Shown: positions 23,400 through 30,619 of the stretch, piece after piece
Numbering within the stretch: position 1 is the first letter of the stretch
How the letters are laid out: each line of letters starts with the position of its first letter
Notes under the pieces: model-generated
What the model saw: only the letters and a program-made list of their open reading frames with translations
Told to the model about the DNA's origin: nothing
Database searches by the model: none
Assembly (NCBI GenBank): GCA_003212175.1
Contig: QCQN01000006.1
Location: forward strand, 1-42,443
From: Prochlorococcus sp. AG-449-P16
GTDB taxonomy: Bacteria; Cyanobacteriota; Cyanobacteriia; PCC-6307; Cyanobiaceae
Direction: 5' to 3'
Length of the DNA stretch: 42,443 bases
Translations under genes and position numbers: made by a program

Positions 23400-23648
23400 T
23401 TAACTTTGAGAAGGTTTCAAAATTTTTTCTACAATATCCGCGTTTATTACAGTAATCGCTCCATTATCAATATTGGCAACTTGAAACAAGGTCCATGAAT
23501 TTGGATTTCTAGCTCCTCCAATGCAGTCGATAACTTGACCAACCCAATAATTTTTATTCTTTTCCTTAGTATTTTCGCAATTTTCTTTTTTAATTGCGAC
23601 ATAATCTCCAGGCCTAACGAAAAGAAACTCAGGAGTTGCTGAGCTCAC
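23400..23648 (-). CDS. DUF3104 family protein
   Basis: 82 residues: FLFVRPGDYVAIKKE at the start, then NYWVGQVIDCIGGARNPN and WTLFQVANIDNGAITVINADIV. The GDYVAI...WVGQV arrangement suggests a small beta-barrel (SH3-like). The DUF3104 family is largely restricted to Prochlorococcus and marine Synechococcus; function is unknown. Its 5' side contains a nested inverted repeat (23653-23689) that may be an operator. Confidence 0.75.
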   Translation of the reverse strand: MSSATPEFLFVRPGDYVAIKKENCENTKEKNKNYWVGQVIDCIGGARNPNSWTLFQVANIDNGAITVINADIVEKILKPSQS

Positions 23649-23652
23649 AATA

Positions 23653-23689
23653 AATAACTAATAGTATATGCGTACTATAGCAGGTTATT
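23653..23689. promoter_or_regulatory. Nested inverted repeat, candidate operator
   Basis: Arms ATAGTA (23661-23666) and TACTAT (23673-23678) flank TATGCG, enclosed by a second pair, AATAAC (23653-23658) and GTTATT (23684-23689). It lies 5 bp upstream of the DUF3104 start and about 57 bp before the plus-strand microprotein at 23746, so it could serve either divergent gene. No T-run follows, so it is not a terminator. Confidence 0.4.
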
Positions 23690-23745
23690 AGTTTTGTTGC
23701 TGAACTTTGAATTATTTAGCAAAATAGGGGTAATTCAAAAATAAA

Positions 23746-23838
23746 ATGGAATCAACTGAAATTGCCATATTTTCAACATTATTGGGGTTGATTTTAGCTT
23801 TAACTGAAGCCTATATAGAAAGAAATATTCCTGGATGA
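23746..23838 (+). CDS. 30-residue single-helix membrane peptide
   Basis: ORF from ATG 23746 to TGA 23838: MESTEIAIFS then TLLGLILALTEAYIERNIPG. One hydrophobic helix of about 16 residues lies between a charged start and a charged end. Size and topology are those of minor photosynthetic subunits (PsaM, PetL, Psb30), but the residues do not match any of these well enough to assign it. It stands alone, with no other reading frame competing in the same stretch. Confidence 0.5.
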   Translation: MESTEIAIFSTLLGLILALTEAYIERNIPG

Positions 23839-23855
23839 TATTTACAATTCATTTC

Positions 23856-23987
23856 TTAAATTAAATAAGATTTAAGCTGGTCTAGTATGTCGGCACGGTT
23901 GGAGACTAGTTTTGTAAAAACTAAATATATCAACCCTCCCATTGCTAGTCTTCCGTTAATTTTCTCTAGCTGCTTAAGTTTTCTCAA
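23856..23987 (-). CDS. Short HLI-like (high-light-inducible/CAB) peptide
   Basis: 43 codons from a TTG at 23987 (no ATG in frame upstream; an in-frame TAG lies 6 codons before it). The product contains QLEKINGRLAMGGLIYLVFTK, whose EKINGRLAM core is the chlorophyll-binding helix signature of high-light-inducible proteins (E-x2-NGR-x-AM-x-G). The C-terminus is charged (RADILDQLKSYLI), not the usual glycine-rich HLI tail. HLI proteins bind chlorophyll and carotenoid and protect photosystems. The weak start and divergent tail mean it may be functional or degenerating. Confidence 0.5.
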   Translation of the reverse strand: MRKLKQLEKINGRLAMGGLIYLVFTKLVSNRADILDQLKSYLI

Positions 23988-24106
23988 TAGATCAATTTGC
24001 GGCTAAACAAAATTTAAAGGATGTAGAAAATAAAAAAGTATTGATTACTTCAAAATAAAAAAAATTTATAAATTTACAGAAATATTATTTCAAACACGAA
24101 TTAAAT

Positions 24107-24244
24107 TTAAAGCCAAGCCTCTTTCATCTCAAGATAAAGCCTCTCGCTTTCAGCAGAATTAATTTTGCTGTCTGAATAAGATTGCTGCTGCTGCTGCTGC
24201 TGCTGCTGAGTTGAGTTAGTGTTGGGATTTTGGACTTCGCTCAT
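24107..24244 (-). CDS. 45-residue polyglutamine microprotein
   Basis: ATG at 24244 gives MSEVQNPNTNST, then nine glutamines (eight CAG and one CAA), then SYSDSKINSAESERLYLEMKE and AWL. The repeat tract (ctg units, about 24184-24209) is a trinucleotide microsatellite, very unusual in AT-rich DNA like this. The C-terminal half is predicted helical and acidic. No family is recognised. Coding status is inferred from the clean start, lack of competing frames and maintained frame across the repeat. Confidence 0.5.
   Translation of the reverse strand: MSEVQNPNTNSTQQQQQQQQQSYSDSKINSAESERLYLEMKEAWL
24184..24209. repeat. CTG/CAG trinucleotide repeat (8 units)
   Basis: Eight perfect CTG units on the plus strand, coding for glutamine on the minus strand inside the microprotein gene. 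Such tracts are prone to slippage, so copy number may vary between strains. Confidence 0.9.
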
Positions 24245-24361
24245 TAGAGGACTTGGATGTATGTGTTTATTCTCTCATATTTAGAGCTTTTTTTGTCAAT
24301 TTAAATTCTTAAATTTTATTTAAATTTTCTACGTTTTAATTTTCCTTTTTTTTGAGTGAAG

Positions 24362-24463
24362 TTATTTCGCTATTGTGGTTTTGGTGTATAGAAACTTAAC
24401 TTCCCAATATACAATTCCTAGAAAAATAGCACTTGCAATAATAATTTCAGAAATGGCTAACAT
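24362..24463 (-). CDS. 33-residue membrane peptide
   Basis: ORF MLAISEIIIASAIFLGIVYW then EVKFLYTKTTIAK. One helix (about residues 5-20) is followed by a positively charged tail, which puts the C-terminus on the cytoplasmic side. Not recognised. Support is limited to a clean ATG and TM profile. Confidence 0.4.
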   Translation of the reverse strand: MLAISEIIIASAIFLGIVYWEVKFLYTKTTIAK

Positions 24464-24610
24464 TTTATTTGTCGATACTAATTAAATTTTGGTATCAATT
24501 TACACAGAATGCAATAGGTACTAATTACATCTAAGATTTTTTAAAATCTTACTTAATAAAATAAGGGTTCGAAATAATATAAAATTTTAAGTTAGATACA
24601 TATTATTTTC

Positions 24611-25045
24611 TTGGGTAATTTCATAAATTCAACAATTTTTATACCTTTAATGCCTCTAGTTACGACTTTGTTTATTTTAATTCTATTGGTAAGTTTTAAC
24701 AAAACGCTTAACAGGTTAACTAAACCGGTTACCGCACTTGTTGCATTATCTTTATTAAGTTCTGCTGCTATAAGCTCATTTGACTATTTGAAGAAAATTG
24801 AAAAAGAATTAGTTTTATCTGAATTCCTTAAATTTTTGGAAGAAACAAACTTAGTTATACACCTCAATTTAGTAAATGAGAAAATTATAATTTTTTTCTC
24901 ATTAATAATGTTACTAATAATCGGATTATGTTTTTATAAATTACCCAGAAAAAAAGGTTATGTCTCATTGATGATTAGCCTAGGATTAATATCTTCTTCG
25001 GTGATAATTTCAATATTATTAATAGATTTTTCAGCTCTAATCTAA
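24611..25045 (+). CDS. Small membrane protein resembling the N-terminus of NdhF
   Basis: 144 residues starting with TTG; no ATG in frame suits better. Four hydrophobic helices: about 7-30, 40-56, 88-107 and 115-140. Topology and residue pattern follow the N-terminal segment of NDH-1 subunit 5 (NdhF/NuoL): PLMPLVTTLF for helix 1, a charged loop, NLVIHLNLVNEKIIIFFSLI in the place where NdhF has its LDPLT helix, and the RKKGYVSLM stretch matching the YMSHDEGYLRF region. It stops where NdhF helix 4 ends, so the antiporter-like core (with the conserved Glu/Lys channel) is absent. Could be an independent accessory NDH or Mrp-like subunit. It converges with the PTOX gene, overlapping it by 4 bp. Confidence 0.6.
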   Translation: MGNFINSTIFIPLMPLVTTLFILILLVSFNKTLNRLTKPVTALVALSLLSSAAISSFDYLKKIEKELVLSEFLKFLEETNLVIHLNLVNEKIIIFFSLIMLLIIGLCFYKLPRKKGYVSLMISLGLISSSVIISILLIDFSALI

Positions 25046-25551
25046 ACTGAAGTAAGCATTGACAAAGCTTCGTTTAGTTCTTGTACATGATTTAATTCAT
25101 CTTGAGCTATTTCTTTTATTTTTTGATCATTAGGATTATCTTTTAAATATTTGGAATAAGTTTCAAATGCATGTTTTTCAATTTTTATGTTGACATCATA
25201 AGCATTAGCCGGAGAGAAGAAATAATAAAAAACCATGATCCAGTAATAAACAAGCACAAGGTGTCTCGCAAAAAATCTATCAATCCAGAATTTATCTCCT
25301 CCTCTTTTCTCCATTTCTTTAAGATGCTCAGTTTCGTTAATAGCTTGATAAAAATGTTCTTTCATTAAAATCATTGTTTTTTCATTTTTAATTCCTAGGG
25401 ATTCTTTAAAATGCAAAACTGAAAGAAATGCAAAATAAGGTGATCGAGCAATGACTTCTAAAACCCAAAATCTTTGTAAATTCCTGCCAGAGTATATGAG
25501 GTCTAATAAATTGACAGTGCTATTCAAAATCAAAGAATTTAATTTTTTCAT
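25042..25551 (-). CDS. ptox: Plastoquinol terminal oxidase (PTOX/IMMUTANS-type)
   Basis: 169 residues, the compact cyanobacterial form. Di-iron ligand motifs are in order: E32 in VLEVIARSPYFAFLSVLH, E73-x2-H76 in NETEHL, the E130 region in IEKHAFETYSKYL, and E152-x2-H155 in QDELNHV. The FWIDRFFARHLVLVYYWIMV segment forms the membrane-embedded surface. PTOX oxidises plastoquinol with O2, draining excess electrons between PSII and PSI, and is known from high-light Prochlorococcus. Start ATG at 25551. The 3' end overlaps the NdhF-like gene tail on the other strand by 4 bp. Confidence 0.9.
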   Translation of the reverse strand: MKKLNSLILNSTVNLLDLIYSGRNLQRFWVLEVIARSPYFAFLSVLHFKESLGIKNEKTMILMKEHFYQAINETEHLKEMEKRGGDKFWIDRFFARHLVLVYYWIMVFYYFFSPANAYDVNIKIEKHAFETYSKYLKDNPNDQKIKEIAQDELNHVQELNEALSMLTSV

Positions 25552-25705
25552 AAAACACTCTTTTCTTTAAGTATATTTACTTATAAATAATAAATCTACG
25601 TTTTATATTTTTAATTAACCAAAAATTAATATTTCTACTTTTAATTGAAAACTTCCATTGAAATATTTTTTTTTCATGTATTAATTGGATAGAAACGAAT
25701 TTTAT

Positions 25706-25846
25706 ATGAAAACATCTGAAAAGATTGCAAATGCGCAAAAGAGGATCGAAGAATTAGAAAAACTTATAAAATATTGGAACGATTCAGAGCAATGCAATAA
25801 AAAAATTGTAAATTTTCCAAATCAAATTGAAAAAAAAGTTGCTTAA
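25706..25846 (+). CDS. 46-residue hydrophilic peptide
   Basis: ATG 25706 to TAA 25846. The product, MKTSEKIANAQKRIEELEKL then IKYWNDSEQCNKK..., has a heptad-like charged helix in its first half, suggesting a short coiled coil, and one cysteine. Not recognised. The next small gene (25983) begins with a similar block (TATATGAAAAC). Confidence 0.45.
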   Translation: MKTSEKIANAQKRIEELEKLIKYWNDSEQCNKKIVNFPNQIEKKVA

Positions 25847-25982
25847 ATATTGATAATTTAGCCTGATTAATTTTGAGTGGTCTCATATCTTTGAGGTTTA
25901 TTTATAATTTTCTATATAAATAGAGCAATTAAACCTATTCTCAAAAACATTAAGGAAGCAATAATCTAAAAGAAAAATCTAT

Positions 25983-26096
25983 ATGAAAACCTATTCAGAA
26001 AAATATATATTTCCAATTAAGTTTTTACCATTGCTTTTTTGGGTATGTATATTTTTAGTTAGTTTATTTTTGTGTAAGACAGCTTGGGTAAGTTGA
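25983..26096 (+). CDS. 37-residue single-helix membrane peptide
   Basis: MKTYSEKYIFPIKF is followed by a strong hydrophobic helix (LPLLFWVCIFLVSLFLCKT) and a short end. Clean ATG start and 137 bp after the previous small gene. No family recognised. Confidence 0.45.
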   Translation: MKTYSEKYIFPIKFLPLLFWVCIFLVSLFLCKTAWVS

Positions 26097-26110
26097 ATTT
26101 AGAAAGTTCC

Positions 26111-26419
26111 TTAACTTCTTCTTAACCAATCAGGAGCACCGCCAAACCAGTCAGATATATCATCTTCATTTGGGTTGAAATGATTTTCCTTGTCGATCCC
26201 ATCAATTCCCAATGACTGTAGTAGGTTTTCAATTTCACCGTCATTTCGCACGCCAATCCTCCTAAAACTGTTAGCTTTCTTAAGCCAAAGAGAAATTGTG
26301 GAATTATGCTGAGCAAATTTCTCTACATATATCCTGTCTTCTAATGAGATTGATTTATCTTCTGCAATTCTTTTAATTATTCCCTGAATCTTCAATCTCT
26401 TTTGATTACTAAGAAGCAT
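26111..26419 (-). CDS. Conserved-looking hypothetical protein, 102 aa
   Basis: Soluble, charged protein. The N-terminal half is helical (QKRLKIQGIIKRIAEDKSIS, then LEDRIYVEKFAQHNSTISLWL). The C-terminus is acidic and aromatic, ending DWFGGAPDWLRRS, a type of tail I associate with small picocyanobacterial proteins of unknown function. No catalytic motif is seen. Isolated on its strand, with the next plus-strand microgene ending 14 bp away. Confidence 0.65.
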   Translation of the reverse strand: MLLSNQKRLKIQGIIKRIAEDKSISLEDRIYVEKFAQHNSTISLWLKKANSFRRIGVRNDGEIENLLQSLGIDGIDKENHFNPNEDDISDWFGGAPDWLRRS

Positions 26420-26728
26420 TAATTTAATTAAAATTGTTATTCCTTTATAGGAGCGATGGTTAAAAATATCTTGTCAATATGAATTTCAACAAATTCATTA
26501 TTTTTAAAAGGTTTTTAGCAAGAAAAGTGTTAAGACACTAAAAAAAGGCATTAAAAAGTGACGTATTATACTTTGATTCATTTATGAAACTTATGGATAA
26601 TATAAATTACATAAGACAAATAAAATTTAATTAACTCCTGAAGACCCTTGAACCGGAATGAATAAGAGTAGGGGTTGTTGCATATTAGTAAATTTGTACT
26701 ATTATTGGTACAAGCGTATTATTAAGTT
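26420..26728. other. Intergenic region, no gene seen
   Basis: 309 bp. The only in-frame stretch from an ATG is 20 codons (26478), which I reject. It includes the inverted repeat at 26694-26713 upstream of the next gene. Promoters for the divergent small genes must lie here. Confidence 0.6.
26694..26713. promoter_or_regulatory. Inverted repeat TTGTAC-N8-GTACAA
   Basis: Six-bp perfect arms (26694-26699, 26708-26713) 16 bp before the ATG at 26729 with no T-run after it. Position and symmetry suit a transcription-factor operator. The core GTAC resembles sites bound by CRP/FNR-family factors only loosely, so no factor is assigned. Confidence 0.35.
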
Positions 26729-26938
26729 ATGAAAGTGATTTCTTCTTCTCCTTATGCCACTTTTAATTCAAAAGAGTGGAATTCTATAGTAAGTAAAAAT
26801 GAAAAGTTTGAAAATACTCCAATAAAGATTCAAAAGAAATTTTATAGAACTTTTACCTTAAAAAGGATAGAAAAAGATAATCTTTTGCAAGAGAAGAAAG
26901 AATTTCATCAACAAATGCAACTTGTATTCGCGTAGAAA
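26729..26938 (+). CDS. Hypothetical protein, 68 aa
   Basis: ATG 26729. Soluble, Lys/Glu rich: MKVISSSPYATFNSKEWNSI, then a basic helix (KIQKKFYRTFTLKRIEKDNL) and a Gln-rich end (HQQMQLVFA). No domain recognised. It is 87 bp upstream of the next gene on the same strand, with an inverted repeat at its 5' side. Confidence 0.6.
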
Positions 26939-27024
26939 AATTTCAACTAACAATCTTTTTATTCAATATTATTTTACGAGATCCAATTTTTTGTTAGATT
27001 AGTAGAAACATAAGAAGGTTTAAA

Positions 27025-27324
27025 TTGGCTGTAGATCAAGAACTTTTAAAAGAAGTTACCCAAGAACTTTGGAATACCGTAAAAAAATTAAGACCAGAAA
27101 TTGATCGGCAAACCCGACTTCAATTAGTTCTAAAGGCATTATTAACTATTGGAGATTTGCCTGATCAAATGCAGGCTGCAATGGTGGTTGGTGTTTGCGC
27201 AGAAATGGATAAGAGTGATACTGAAAAACTTGACACCAGTTCTGAAGCAAAAGAATCAAATACTTCAAGCAGAGTTGACACTTCCTCAGGAAGAAAAATT
27301 GTAAGGAGAAGTTCAGCTAAATAA
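27025..27324 (+). CDS. Hypothetical protein, 99 aa
   Basis: TTG start at 27025, preceded by an AAGAAGG Shine-Dalgarno-like stretch. The first 62 residues are helical (ELWNTVKKLRPEIDRQTRLQ, then LVLKALLTIGDLPDQMQAAM); the rest is Ser/Thr/Lys rich and probably disordered. No family recognised. The helical part plus flexible basic tail (GRKIVRRSSAK) could bind nucleic acid, but this is speculation. Confidence 0.65.
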   Translation: MAVDQELLKEVTQELWNTVKKLRPEIDRQTRLQLVLKALLTIGDLPDQMQAAMVVGVCAEMDKSDTEKLDTSSEAKESNTSSRVDTSSGRKIVRRSSAK

Positions 27325-27336
27325 ACTTTATAACGA

Positions 27337-27540
27337 TCATCCTTTAATTTTCTTTGATTCGTTTTTATTCAGTTTATTGAATAGGTAATATGAAATTACA
27401 AGTAAGAGAGGAACAAATATTGAATGCAAAGTCATCATTAGTTCTGTTTGTCCCATTCCTATAAGGTTTGAATCGCTTGGTAGTTGTTCTGACCAAGTGC
27501 CAACTAGATGCCAGGCTTGAGGAATTGATAAGAAAAACAT
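27337..27540 (-). CDS. Small membrane protein, 67 aa
   Basis: One clear helix near the middle (TLHSIFVPLLLVISYYLF) followed by a basic tail (NKLNKNESKKIKG). The N-terminal part (MFFLSIPQAWHLVGTWSEQL) is amphipathic with two Trp. Not recognised. Convergent with the 27025 gene, ending 12 bp from it. Confidence 0.6.
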   Translation of the reverse strand: MFFLSIPQAWHLVGTWSEQLPSDSNLIGMGQTELMMTLHSIFVPLLLVISYYLFNKLNKNESKKIKG

Positions 27541-27656
27541 ATAAGAGCTATAAGTTAAGTTTATGTTCAGATAAAGATTATCATTATTGAACGTTTTTGC
27601 TTTCTTTATTCTTATTTCTTAACTAAGTATTTGTAAAATTATAAAAAGTACATGAT

Positions 27657-29186
27657 TCATAAATTTATTTTTTTTAGAAGAGTTTTAAATTCTTTTTTTC
27701 CAATAATTTTTTCAGCCGCGTAAGCACCGCTTGCTGAAACAGCAGGAATTCCAATGCCTGGAAATGTACTTGCACCGCAAGTAAATAAATTTTTAACTGG
27801 AGTTTTACAGCCTGGGAAAAGACCTTTTGCTGCAGATAATGCAGGGCCGTAACTACCGCAATGGGTATTGGTGAATTTTTTATGAGTAATGGGGGTTCCT
27901 AGCATCTTTAAATCAATCCTTTCATCTATGTCAGGGATGAATTTTCGCACTGCATTAAGGAATATTGAACATCTTTCTTCTTTCAAATTTCTATATGCTA
28001 ATTCCTTTGGATTTAGGTTTTCCCAAATTGCCCAAGGCTCATTTGCGGGAGTATATCCATGAAGAACGTGTTTCCCTTTAGGGGCCATATTTTTATCTAA
28101 AACAGATGGAATTGAAAATACAGATATATTTCTTTCTGCGGTAATACCTTTTTCCCACTCATCAACATGAATAGCATGTATTGGTAAATCTTCAAGGCCA
28201 TCAGCATCAAAACCTAAATGTATATGAAGGAATGAATCACATTTATTGGGGGTTAATGCTTTTGGCTTCCATTTTTTTGTAATTTCATTTGGAATTAACT
28301 TTTTTAAATTCCAAACATCAGTATTCGTGACAATAGATTCACAACTGTAACTTGAACCATTATCGAGGGTTATACCTGTCGCTAAATTTTTATTGAAGTT
28401 AATTGTCTTTACTCTCGAAGAAAGAATTAATTCTCCACCATTTTTTTTTAATCCATTAATTAAGGCGTTTACAATAGAATCACTACCACCTTTAGGGTAT
28501 TCGAGGTATGAATTTGGTTCAAACCATTCGTTAAACAAAGTAGCCATCGCAGCTGTATTGGTATCATGCATTGACATGCCACTTATCAAAAAACTCAATA
28601 AATCAACCCAATTTCTGAGAAAAGGATCCTCTAAATGATTATTTACTAAATTCCCAAAACCCTTATTAATTTTAGGTATGTGCTTGATATTAGGTAAAAA
28701 TTTTGAGGTTAAATTTATTAGATCTAAGAAATTTATTGATTCAGGAGAAAATGAGAGTAAAGGTATTTCATTTATTATTTGGCTAAGAGGTTTTATTCCA
28801 GAAATAAATGATTCCCATTCTTTAACAGATTTCTCACCTCTTAAAGTTTGTATTGTTTGTTTAAAGGGTAATTCTCCCACATCAAGATTAAAGTTGCCTT
28901 CTGGGACAATAACTTGCCAACCTTTGTATTGAAACAGTTCAACCTCTTCATCAAGTAATTTGAGAATTTGCCCTAAGGGATTTGTTGTCGGCCACCTACC
29001 TATTCCACTCCACAACGAAGGGCCTGACTCGAAAGTGTAACCTTTTCTTTTGAAACTGTGAGCAACACCACCTGGTTGGCTATGTGCTTCGCAGATAAGT
29101 ACTTTTTTGCCTGATAAAGCTAGAATTGAACCACAACATAAACCTCCTATTCCACTACCAACAATTACAACGTCATATTCATCCAT
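27657..29186 (-). CDS. FAD-dependent carotene isomerase/phytoene desaturase-family oxidoreductase
   Basis: 509 residues. The N-terminal FAD-binding loop VVIVGSGIGGLCCGSILALS and E33-region CEAHSQPGGVAHSF are standard for the CrtI/CrtH/CrtP superfamily. The C-terminus has the second flavin signature PVKNLFTCGASTFPGIGIPA. Overall length and the PSLWSGIG stretch favour a CrtH (CRTISO)-like enzyme, acting on poly-cis carotenes at the membrane, but Prochlorococcus has more than one relative, so substrate is not certain. Isolated, with small genes on either side. Confidence 0.85.
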   Translation of the reverse strand: MDEYDVVIVGSGIGGLCCGSILALSGKKVLICEAHSQPGGVAHSFKRKGYTFESGPSLWSGIGRWPTTNPLGQILKLLDEEVELFQYKGWQVIVPEGNFNLDVGELPFKQTIQTLRGEKSVKEWESFISGIKPLSQIINEIPLLSFSPESINFLDLINLTSKFLPNIKHIPKINKGFGNLVNNHLEDPFLRNWVDLLSFLISGMSMHDTNTAAMATLFNEWFEPNSYLEYPKGGSDSIVNALINGLKKNGGELILSSRVKTINFNKNLATGITLDNGSSYSCESIVTNTDVWNLKKLIPNEITKKWKPKALTPNKCDSFLHIHLGFDADGLEDLPIHAIHVDEWEKGITAERNISVFSIPSVLDKNMAPKGKHVLHGYTPANEPWAIWENLNPKELAYRNLKEERCSIFLNAVRKFIPDIDERIDLKMLGTPITHKKFTNTHCGSYGPALSAAKGLFPGCKTPVKNLFTCGASTFPGIGIPAVSASGAYAAEKIIGKKEFKTLLKKINL

Positions 29187-29223
29187 TAAATATTGACCTG
29201 CTCTTTTAGTAAACTAAATTGTT

Positions 29224-29334
29224 TTAAACAAATGTATTTGTTGAAGTTGTAATACTTAGTACAACTGCAAGAAAAAATATGTAAGGAACTGCTTTTAAAG
29301 GTATGTATCCTTGGCTTTTAGAAATGAAATCCAT
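29224..29334 (-). CDS. 36-residue membrane peptide
   Basis: ATG at 29334: MDFISKSQGYIPLKAVPYIF then FLAVVLSITTSTNTFV. One helix in the second half. It lies just upstream of the carotenoid-family gene, same strand (38 bp), so it may share its transcript. The start (MDFIsK) is shared with the microprotein at 36445. Confidence 0.45.
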   Translation of the reverse strand: MDFISKSQGYIPLKAVPYIFFLAVVLSITTSTNTFV

Positions 29335-29506
29335 TAGATTAGTTACTTTATGTAAACATAATAACGAGATCTTGTTCCTTATGTGTGCCAAAAAAATATT
29401 TTTTTAGAAATATATTGAAACAAAGAAATCTTTTTGGAGGAATTTTTTAACTAAGAACATTTTTATGAAGTTATCTTAGTATTTGATTCTTAGATTAAAA
29501 TTTATT

Positions 29507-29992
29507 ATGAAAAACTTTCCTGAAATTAATGAGATAAAACTATTAGAAAAAAATTCTCAAAAAAATGGTAGCGGAATAGTATATGAGGAATTGATAGGAA
29601 TATGGATGTTTAAGTATGTATGGGGAAAAGAGTCAGATGAAATAAAAAATATAACCAGTTCGATTCTCCAAGTATTGTCGGCAAGACTCGAATTAAAAAG
29701 TAAAAATAAAGAGGATCAAATAAATTATGAAATAAAAAATTCAATTAATTTCGGATTATTAAACATTACCTTTAGAGGTAGCGCAGAATTAAAAGGGCTT
29801 AGACCTTTGTTGGCTTTTTATTTTAAAGAATTGAAAATTAGTATTAATAATTTTCCGATATTTATTAAAGAATTAAAAAAACCTGAAGATAAAAAAATGC
29901 CTTTTTTCTCACTTGTAGGAATTAGCACTAAAGATAATTGGTTATGTGCTCGAGGCAGGAGCGGAGGGCTTGCAATATGGGTTAAGTTTTAA
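29507..29992 (+). CDS. Hypothetical protein, 161 aa
   Basis: ATG 29507 chosen; in-frame upstream sequence to 29483 (ATT start) lacks support. A conserved-looking core LIGIWMFKYVWGKES and a C-terminal ending DNWLCARGRSGGLAIWVKF are the striking parts; a beta-rich fold with a Trp-containing entrance is reminiscent of plastid lipid-associated (fibrillin/PAP) proteins, but the match is by pattern only. No signal peptide. Function unknown. Its stop lies 1 bp from the convergent Nif11-like gene. Confidence 0.65.
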   Translation: MKNFPEINEIKLLEKNSQKNGSGIVYEELIGIWMFKYVWGKESDEIKNITSSILQVLSARLELKSKNKEDQINYEIKNSINFGLLNITFRGSAELKGLRPLLAFYFKELKISINNFPIFIKELKKPEDKKMPFFSLVGISTKDNWLCARGRSGGLAIWVKF

Positions 29993-29993
29993 A

Positions 29994-30209
29994 TTAGTGG
30001 TATTCTCCTGGATGATCTACCTTTCTTACGGTAACTTTATCAACTTTTTGTCCATTAAATCTTAAGAGATCATCTCCTGAAAAGTCATATCCTAAATTTT
30101 GACCTATTAGGGCCACGTCGTCCGCTGTAGAGGATGAAGTAACCTGCTTTTTTAAGCCCTCATCAGATTGCATCTTAATTAAAAATTTCCTTATTTCAGA
30201 AAAACTCAT
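29994..30209 (-). CDS. Nif11-like leader-domain protein
   Basis: 71 residues: MSFSEIRKFLIKMQSDEGLK, then KQVTSSSTADDVALIGQNLG, then YDFSGDDLLRF. This is the Nif11 fold: F..FL.kmq.D..Lk..v.....a.dvv.iA...Gydfs.ddl. In marine cyanobacteria Nif11-type leaders guide RiPP maturation (prochlorosins), but here no GG cleavage site and no Cys/Ser/Thr-rich core peptide follows; the tail is charged (KVTVRKVDHPGEYH). It is therefore a stand-alone Nif11 domain. No LanM or other RiPP enzyme is present in the window. Confidence 0.75.
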   Translation of the reverse strand: MSFSEIRKFLIKMQSDEGLKKQVTSSSTADDVALIGQNLGYDFSGDDLLRFNGQKVDKVTVRKVDHPGEYH

Positions 30210-30295
30210 TACTAGAATGTGATTGATGTAAAAAATTTATAAAAATCTTTTTCTTAGAAAGAACAAGATAAATAGATAATCATTATACTATTTAC

Positions 30296-30613
30296 ATGAC
30301 ATACTTATTCCTTTACGTATTTGGCATAATTTTAATATGGTGGACATATCGTGTTGGTTGGCTTGAGGCCCTCAAAACAGTCGTTAAAGTTATAGTTCCC
30401 TCAGCTCTTATTATTTTGTTTAATATTAAAGCGGGAAGATTACTTTTTAAATCTCCTGTAGTAGGTTTATTAAGCGCTTTGCCTACTTCTATTTTTATTT
30501 TTAGAGGTTCATTGCCTTTAGTTAGTTATATAAATAACTGGATAGAAAATAAAATAAATAATTATGATGTTTCAGAAGTTATAGATACTGATTCTGTTCC
30601 TTTAGATGATTAA
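30296..30613 (+). CDS. Membrane protein of unknown function, 105 aa
   Basis: Two or three hydrophobic segments: residues 1-25, 27-50 and about 55-80. The tail is acidic (DVSEVIDTDSVPLDD). The first segment holds WWTYRVGWLEALK. No known family. It is convergent with the 130-aa gene, ending 6 bp from its stop. Confidence 0.65.
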   Translation: MTYLFLYVFGIILIWWTYRVGWLEALKTVVKVIVPSALIILFNIKAGRLLFKSPVVGLLSALPTSIFIFRGSLPLVSYINNWIENKINNYDVSEVIDTDSVPLDD

Positions 30614-30619
30614 TTTAAA

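Noticed and set aside
23746..23838. Naming the 30-residue peptide PsaM, PetL or Psb30
   Set aside because: Size and helix fit, but the residues do not match any of them well enough.
26478..26540. 20-codon ORF MNFNKFIIFKRFLARKVLRH
   Set aside because: Too short, no supporting ribosome site or neighbour context.
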